A stretch of 64,000 nucleotides of DNA, from NCBI GenBank assembly GCA_007844125.1, contig CM017558.1, forward strand, positions 30,257,304-30,321,303, read 5' to 3'. Below are positions 58,550 through 64,000 of this stretch, one piece after another. The number at the start of each line of letters is the position of its first letter. Position 1 is the stretch's first letter. The notes under the pieces are model-generated. The model did not search any database, was not told where the DNA came from, and was given only the letters and a program-made list of their open reading frames with translations. A program made the translations under genes and the position numbers. The DNA comes from Sinonovacula constricta. Its lineage: Eukaryota; Mollusca; Bivalvia; Cardiida; Solecurtidae.

Positions 58550-61500
58550 ATGCCAATTAGTGTATTGTTTGTAAATGACAAACACAAAATAAGCACTGCA
58601 GCACTTTTCATCCTCACCAACAATCAAGAAAAGAATATTTGAAGGACAGCTGGTTATTGTATACATAATAAAGTGGTCAGAGGTTATACTTTATGCCACT
58701 ATTTATTGTGATTGATCAAGGCCTTGCTGTTTGGAACAAAAGCAGTACAAAAGGGCTATAATGACCCTATATCGCTCACCTGAGTGTCATAGACATTAAG
58801 TTATAGTGAGCGAGAAATATCAGCAATGTTGTAACAGACCAGAATAATTATTTATTGGGTTTATTGTCCTAGCAACACAATTCAGTAATTTGGAGATGGT
58901 GTCCACTTAAAGCAGATAAGGTGCTGCCTTAACTGTGTATAGCATGCTGTGAACAGCTGTCATGATACCACACCCAAAACATTCACATTATACCGAGTTC
59001 TGGCCAACCAGATGTGAAATTTATATGTGCTTGAGCATTGGCAAGGAGGGCTATATCATTACGATTTTGGTATGTCAAGACATGTGACGTAACCCGGGGC
59101 ATCTAAAATCTGGAGCCAACACCCTACTGCTTGCCGTACAAAGTCTGGTACCACCATTGTAAATACAGCATGCCATAAAGACCTGTATGAAACCACACAT
59201 TATACTGATACAGAGCAGACCTGTTATATAACTACCTTATATTTGCTTACGAATTACAAGGGGGCAATATTACCATACTATCTAATGACTTGTGTATGTC
59301 GCAGACCATGATCAAACCAGGGGTCTCCAGTACCTGGTGCCTACGCTCTAAAAATTATACTACCAGGTCCGGTCTAGAATCATCATACTATATGAAATTG
59401 CACAGAAACAACATTTGGACAATCAGTTTCAATTTCTATAAAGTCATATAAGGAAAATGGTTAACACACTGGCAGCTATGTCTTTTGACAGTGCAATATT
59501 CTTTGAACAACTTTTCATTCCCTCTGTCTGCTGTAGCTCCTGAGTAAGTTTGGTGGGCAAGTAGATTCAGAAGAAATGTCATTTAAAGAATTTTATGTTG
59601 TGGTGTGCAATCACGATACCTTATCTTGAGTGACTGCTCGGGTGAGTTAAAATGCTTATTTCATCAACTGTGTCCTAGTCGATTTAAACGATTTTTTTCT
59701 AAAATGAGTACATGTACCAGGTTTTGTTATCCTTAGCATACCCTTTGTCAGATTGATGGTCTGTGTGTTAATGATCTCCCCTTCTAAATGACTGCTACTT
59801 AAATAAATAAGCTAAATATGTGATTATGTGTTACTTGTTTTGTTTTTCATTGAAAAACCGTCTGTATGGGTTATTTGAGGGGTAAACCCCACAACATATT
59901 TTTACAAATTTAAAACTGCAAATAATATGTCAAAATTGAACAAAGATTTTGAAACTCTTGATATCTCTTGCAAGCTCTTCTATGAAGGGCTGCAACAATT
60001 CATTTGCATTTTGCTTCGATTAGAATCTTTCCCCTTAGCTGGCAAGTCAATCTCTTCAGATTTGTCATCATTTTAAAATTATAAAACTATTCACATAGAT
60101 AAGAATTGATTTTCTGGTATAAATTATAAATCTTTACCCTTAGCATTTTTGAAGTGGCTTGAACATAGTTAAGTTATAGAAGTATTCACATTTAAACTTT
60201 TTGTGAGCCATGCATCATACTTGTATTTCAAATCATCTATTCTTATAACAGTTTGGCACAATTGTACTATTTATGAATGACACATTTAATTAACATAGTT
60301 GCATGTTCAAACATGGATCGAATAATATTAATACGGTCGTTAAGCTTCTAATAAAAATAGATTGAAAACTGTTTCAACATATTGATTCTCCCGACCTTAA
60401 GACATTATGAAAGATTGCATGGTCACATATCAGTAATATGTTTTCAGTGATGGTAATGTGTTTGAACACCTTTTGTTTGTACTGTTTTTTTAGATATAAC
60501 ACAGCAACAATATTATCGTTACTAAGTTACTATAGTGATGTTCAGTTATGAATGTGAAGGAGAATCCCAGATTGGGTCAGTTGACAGACCCTTTTACATG
60601 AAAGTGTTCATTACAACCAGGACTCAAACACACGCAGTGAGCCACCAAGGACACTGGAATTATAGCTGATGACACATTCGCTTGTCCACATTCCAAAACT
60701 TTAAGCCTTTATGAGTTGTAAAAACTTATCAACTATCAATTCCTAAACTGATTGCACCAGGACTAGTTTCATTTTAAGTCAACATATGGGCACATATTAT
60801 AATACCACTAATTAATAGACTACTAGTCATTATCAGCGTTTCAGTGTGGTGTAGTGATCTTCCAAGTTAAACATGTGAATAATGAAAATGTAATAAGTTA
60901 CTAGACCCATATTGAGATTATGTACTGATCTAATAATAAATTTATAGCGACGATAAATTTCTAGTTAAAATAGTTTATATTTTACATGTAGTTTAAAAAA
61001 CACAAATTACACAATTAGTTGGGTGGCTGGTTGTCGTGCATTACAAGTGGGCTCCTGTCCCTGCCTTTCTCTCTAGGTTATTTCCAATGATTTGGTCCAG
61101 CAGTGGGATGGTTTAAAACCTTATAGGGTAGCAAGGTGGCTGTTACTCTGTAAATACAATGTACCCTAATATAAAGTAAATACTATATTTTATTTATATG
61201 TCAATTTAAAAGAAATATGAATGTTGTCGTTATCAAGTTTGCTTTGTTTAAATAGTGACCTGCCAGAATGTACGGTTATAAAACGACAAAAAAAGTCAGT
61301 TTTTTTTTAATACAAAAATACATGGGTACGTACAACAAACGCCCAATTATGCTAAAAACTTGTTCACACTGTCAACAATGACAACATAATGAATTTGAAA
61401 AAAGTAAAATATACACGTGTTGAAAGAAAAAGTAAATCGGTTGCGTTAAAGAAAACTATAATTACTCCGATACTCTCGAGCCGTAGGTGAGCGAAAAGTG

Positions 61501-61860
61501 AAAGTTGAACGGTAAAAAACAACAACAGTACTGTCAACTACTGTCGAGAAAACAGGCCAATTCAGTGCAAACCGTCAAATCTGTTCTACAAATTAGGGAG
61601 CTCAATGGACCGAATCAATAACATACAACAATCATACATGTTCCCCAGAAAATGTGCATACATAGAATGACAATACTCACGTTGAAGACGGCATCTTGTC
61701 AAAACATTTTTTCAACATGGCGGGCGTGGCATTGTATGCAAACTGTTAAGTTTTCGGCCAAACTTCGACATATTTCGTAAACGATTGGAATTTCTCGTTG
61801 AAGTTCGTTTGTTTAAACATTAAGTTTGAATTAAGTGCGACCGAACTAATGGGTATCTTT
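58550..61860 (+). repeat. Large dispersed repeat or segmental duplicate, copy 2 (partner 11720-14180)
   Basis: Collinear with copy 1 from attagtgtattgtttgtaaa to aattaagtgcgaccgaact. It lacks the (CA)n array (the site reads ttattgtatacataataaag) and has about 900 extra bp around 60720-61610. It lies in the intron between EGF modules 11 and 12, so it is transcribed with the receptor if that intron is real. Confidence 0.8.
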
Positions 61861-62017
61861 AAAAATATGTAAATAAATTATAAATGAGAAATATATATAT
61901 ATATTCTTATGCTGTTTCTTAAGCTAATTTAGCTACTTACGTGCATATGACCTATAGATGAACAATAAGATTATAACTTTACCCTAAACCTGTTAAACAA
62001 ATGTGCATTTATGTTAG

Positions 62018-62158
62018 CATGCAGTGACGGGCGGTATGGTCCTGGGTGTAGACAGAGATGTAGCGAGTACTGTGTGGAAAACGATGTCTGTGACAAAGGA
62101 GATGGACGCTGTCCCCGGGGATGTGCTGCTGGATGGAAGGGCGAAACCTGTCATACAG
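62018..62158 (+). CDS. EGF-like module 12 exon
   Basis: 141 bases, acceptor gtgcatttatgttAG, donor G|GTAACT, phase 1. It reads ACSDGRYGPGCRQRC, SEYCVENDVC, DKGDGRCPRGC, AAGWKGETCHTG, with eight cysteines. It mixes features of the WMG and WKG sub-types, as expected if exon sequences have been exchanged. Confidence 0.9.
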
Positions 62159-62443
62159 GTAACTGTTTTGTAATGTTGTGTTAATAACTATGTTGAAGGA
62201 TTTAATCAGTTAAGGAGTCCAGCAAACATAAATGTGTTTGCCCCAATGTACGATATTATTTAAGTAGTTCACAATTATGTGCATCGCGATTCAATATCTA
62301 ACCGTTATGAACCATACACATAACTATTTTCAGCTCCATAACATGTGTTCTAAATCATGCTAGATGTATAAGCGTGTTACTTGTAATCAAATAAAAGCTT
62401 CCAGTAATGTTTACAAAACTATTTACATTTTGGGCATTTTCAG
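62159..62443 (+). other. Short intron
   Basis: 285 bp, AT-rich; ends ttgggcattttcAG. Confidence 0.6.
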
Positions 62444-62581
62444 AGTGCGAGGTGGGATTTTACGGGACAAACTGCACCAATCGTTGTAGTATTCACTGTT
62501 GGCCCGGTGTACATTGCAACAAAACAAACGGACATTGTACTCATTGCAGTGATGGTTGGACTGGGCTCAAGTGTGACAAAG
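62444..62581 (+). CDS. EGF-like module 13 exon (last in window)
   Basis: 138 bases, donor G|GTTAGT, phase 1. It reads ECEVGFYGTNCTNRC, SIHCWPGVHC, NKTNGHCTHC, SDGWTGLKCDKG, with eight cysteines. NCT and NKT are possible N-glycosylation sequons. The phase-1 donor shows the gene continues to the right of the window. Confidence 0.88.
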
Positions 62582-63683
62582 GTTAGTGATAAAACAAAAT
62601 TGCATTTAAAGCTACTTTCTTGTTTGGTCCTATCAGATTCAGTCTTTCCTTTCTGATTTTTTTTATTTAAAAACTACCAAGATATATTTTTGTTTAAAAC
62701 AAATGTAATGTACTAGAAGAAAACAAACCAAAAACATAGTTGCCATTTAAACGTGTACAAAGTGGCAGGCTTTGAACAACTTTCATAATGTATCACGATC
62801 AAACAGTCTGTTCACTCTGAACATATTGAAAGAACGTCCTTTTCATAATTAAACTGAAACATTTTAAATATGGTACAATATCACATAGCGTTATGAGATT
62901 ATTGTGGTTGTTGCTTAAACTCTTAGAGACTTGGATTTTTGTGAAAAACACCTCTGTGTGTAAATGAATTCTGCTGAGAAATTTCGAAACGTGTGGATGT
63001 AACTGTGAATAGCGCTAAAAGCATGTAGGGGTGGGGACGAGAAGAAATTTGATAATGTAAAGCAGTGTTACAAACGACATGAATACATGAACCTGAAGTT
63101 GCTAATTTGGAAACACGTTTCCTTTAAAGTTTGACAAGTTCCTTACTTTTTGTTTTGTTTTATTTCTTTTGGATATGCTAATGGTTATTGATTTGCGTAA
63201 AATGCTTATCAACAATCTTACTAAAACTATTCAAGATTTCTTTTCACTTTAACGTCATAAACTTCAATATCAGTCTTTTCGACTGCGAACTAGGTGTTTA
63301 TTGTTTTGTTTTTGAGAGTTTGGCGACCAGTATTATGTTTTTGATGATGAAATAAAAAAACTTGTGGTTCTTATCGATTTCTACTAGCAGTGTGCGTAGA
63401 GTAGTGCTTCAGGTGAAGGTAGGTATGGCGCATTAGATTAAAAGGTATGTTCTTACTGTACGCTTTATTGCACTCCAGGAATAAAATAATGATTTGATGC
63501 TTTAGTTAGAGAGTTAACGTCAGACTTCCTATAAAAATCTTAATTTAAATTTAAGGGATTTAAGTCAAATACGTGTATGCAGAATATGGCCTGTTCTCCG
63601 ACCGGCATTACTGTATAAAGGAACCTTTAAGGTCTTGATTATAAAGCAAATATAAAGCTGAGTATTAACTGGTTCTGCTTGAA
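62582..63683 (+). other. Intron after module 13, no further exon found
   Basis: AT-rich. I looked for further 8-cysteine modules or a transmembrane segment and found none. Confidence 0.5.
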
Positions 63684-63716
63684 AGAGAGAGATAGAAGAG
63701 AGAGAGAGAGAGAGAG
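63684..63716 (+). repeat. (GA)n microsatellite
   Basis: Short imperfect GA array. The remaining ~280 bp to the window end hold nothing recognised. Confidence 0.9.
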
Positions 63717-64000
63717 CGTTGCAGTAAAATCATGCAGTATGATAGTCGGAAATATGTGTCATGAAACTGGGTTACTGGATAGAAAAATTACACTATGAAT
63801 GTGGTCCGCATTGTGTAATTCGTGCGTTGTTTTGGGTGGTTTAAGGTATAAACAAATAGCTATTTAGTATATTCCTTGAGGTTTTATACGATGAGACTAA
63901 GCGATTGGTTTTGTAGGTTGATGACCGGTCATAACATATTTTAAAATTGCCTGTAATTAACGTGTTGTGTGTTTCATTTGCCATTGTCCGATACTTTTTC

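Overview
The window looks like an AT-rich, intron-rich, repeat-dense animal genome, most probably a bivalve mollusc. Three things point there: a secreted or membrane receptor built from fucolectin-like (FTP, galactose-binding fold) domains and many 8-cysteine EGF-like modules, each on its own phase-1 exon; abundant trinucleotide microsatellites and tRNA-headed SINEs; and fossil LINE (with RNase H) and BEL/Pao retroelements. The group assignment is inference from gene and repeat style; no species can be named.

There is one convincing protein-coding locus, on the + strand, entered from the 5' side and cut off by the right edge. Its parts in order are: three paralogous signal-peptide first exons (6266-6320, 18376-18430, 22639-22693), each ending in the same phase-1 donor; a possible 30-codon exon (29864-29953); EGF-like module 1 (32682-32840); two FTP-like domains of two exons each (33842-34027 + 34875-35096; 35890-36078 + 36421-36594); and twelve more EGF-like exons between 38232 and 62581. 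Every internal exon is a multiple of 3 with phase-1 introns on both sides, so any exon can be skipped or duplicated without a frameshift. About 914 codons lie in the window with no transmembrane segment or stop, so the protein continues beyond 64000. It is probably extracellular up to this point. A membrane anchor and cytoplasmic domain (CED-1/MEGF10-like, or receptor phosphatase-like) may follow but cannot be seen.

Layout: 1-6000, satellites, trinucleotide arrays and a SINE tail. 6100-22700, the first-exon array with duplicated flanks, a foldback element, a large duplicated block (about 11720-14180), an antisense LINE ORF1 relic and a 79-bp satellite (19965-21086). 22700-32680, a long intron with SINE, LINE-tail and minisatellite sequences. 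32682-38372, EGF 1, both FTP domains and EGF 2. 40107-45096, a nearly full-length but broken LINE with a 14-bp target-site duplication that sits in the polypyrimidine tract of the next exon. 45099-49112, EGF 3-6, with a TA-flanked MITE in an intron. 50156-53091, a BEL/Pao relic with LTRs in opposite orientations. 54132-57232, EGF 7-11. 58550-61860, the second copy of the large block. 62018-62581, EGF 12-13.

The strongest leads are the tandem array of alternative (or relic) signal-peptide first exons feeding one modular receptor, the LINE insertion whose target duplication rebuilt a splice acceptor, and the head-to-head BEL/Pao relic carrying a 29-nt tRNA 3' end.
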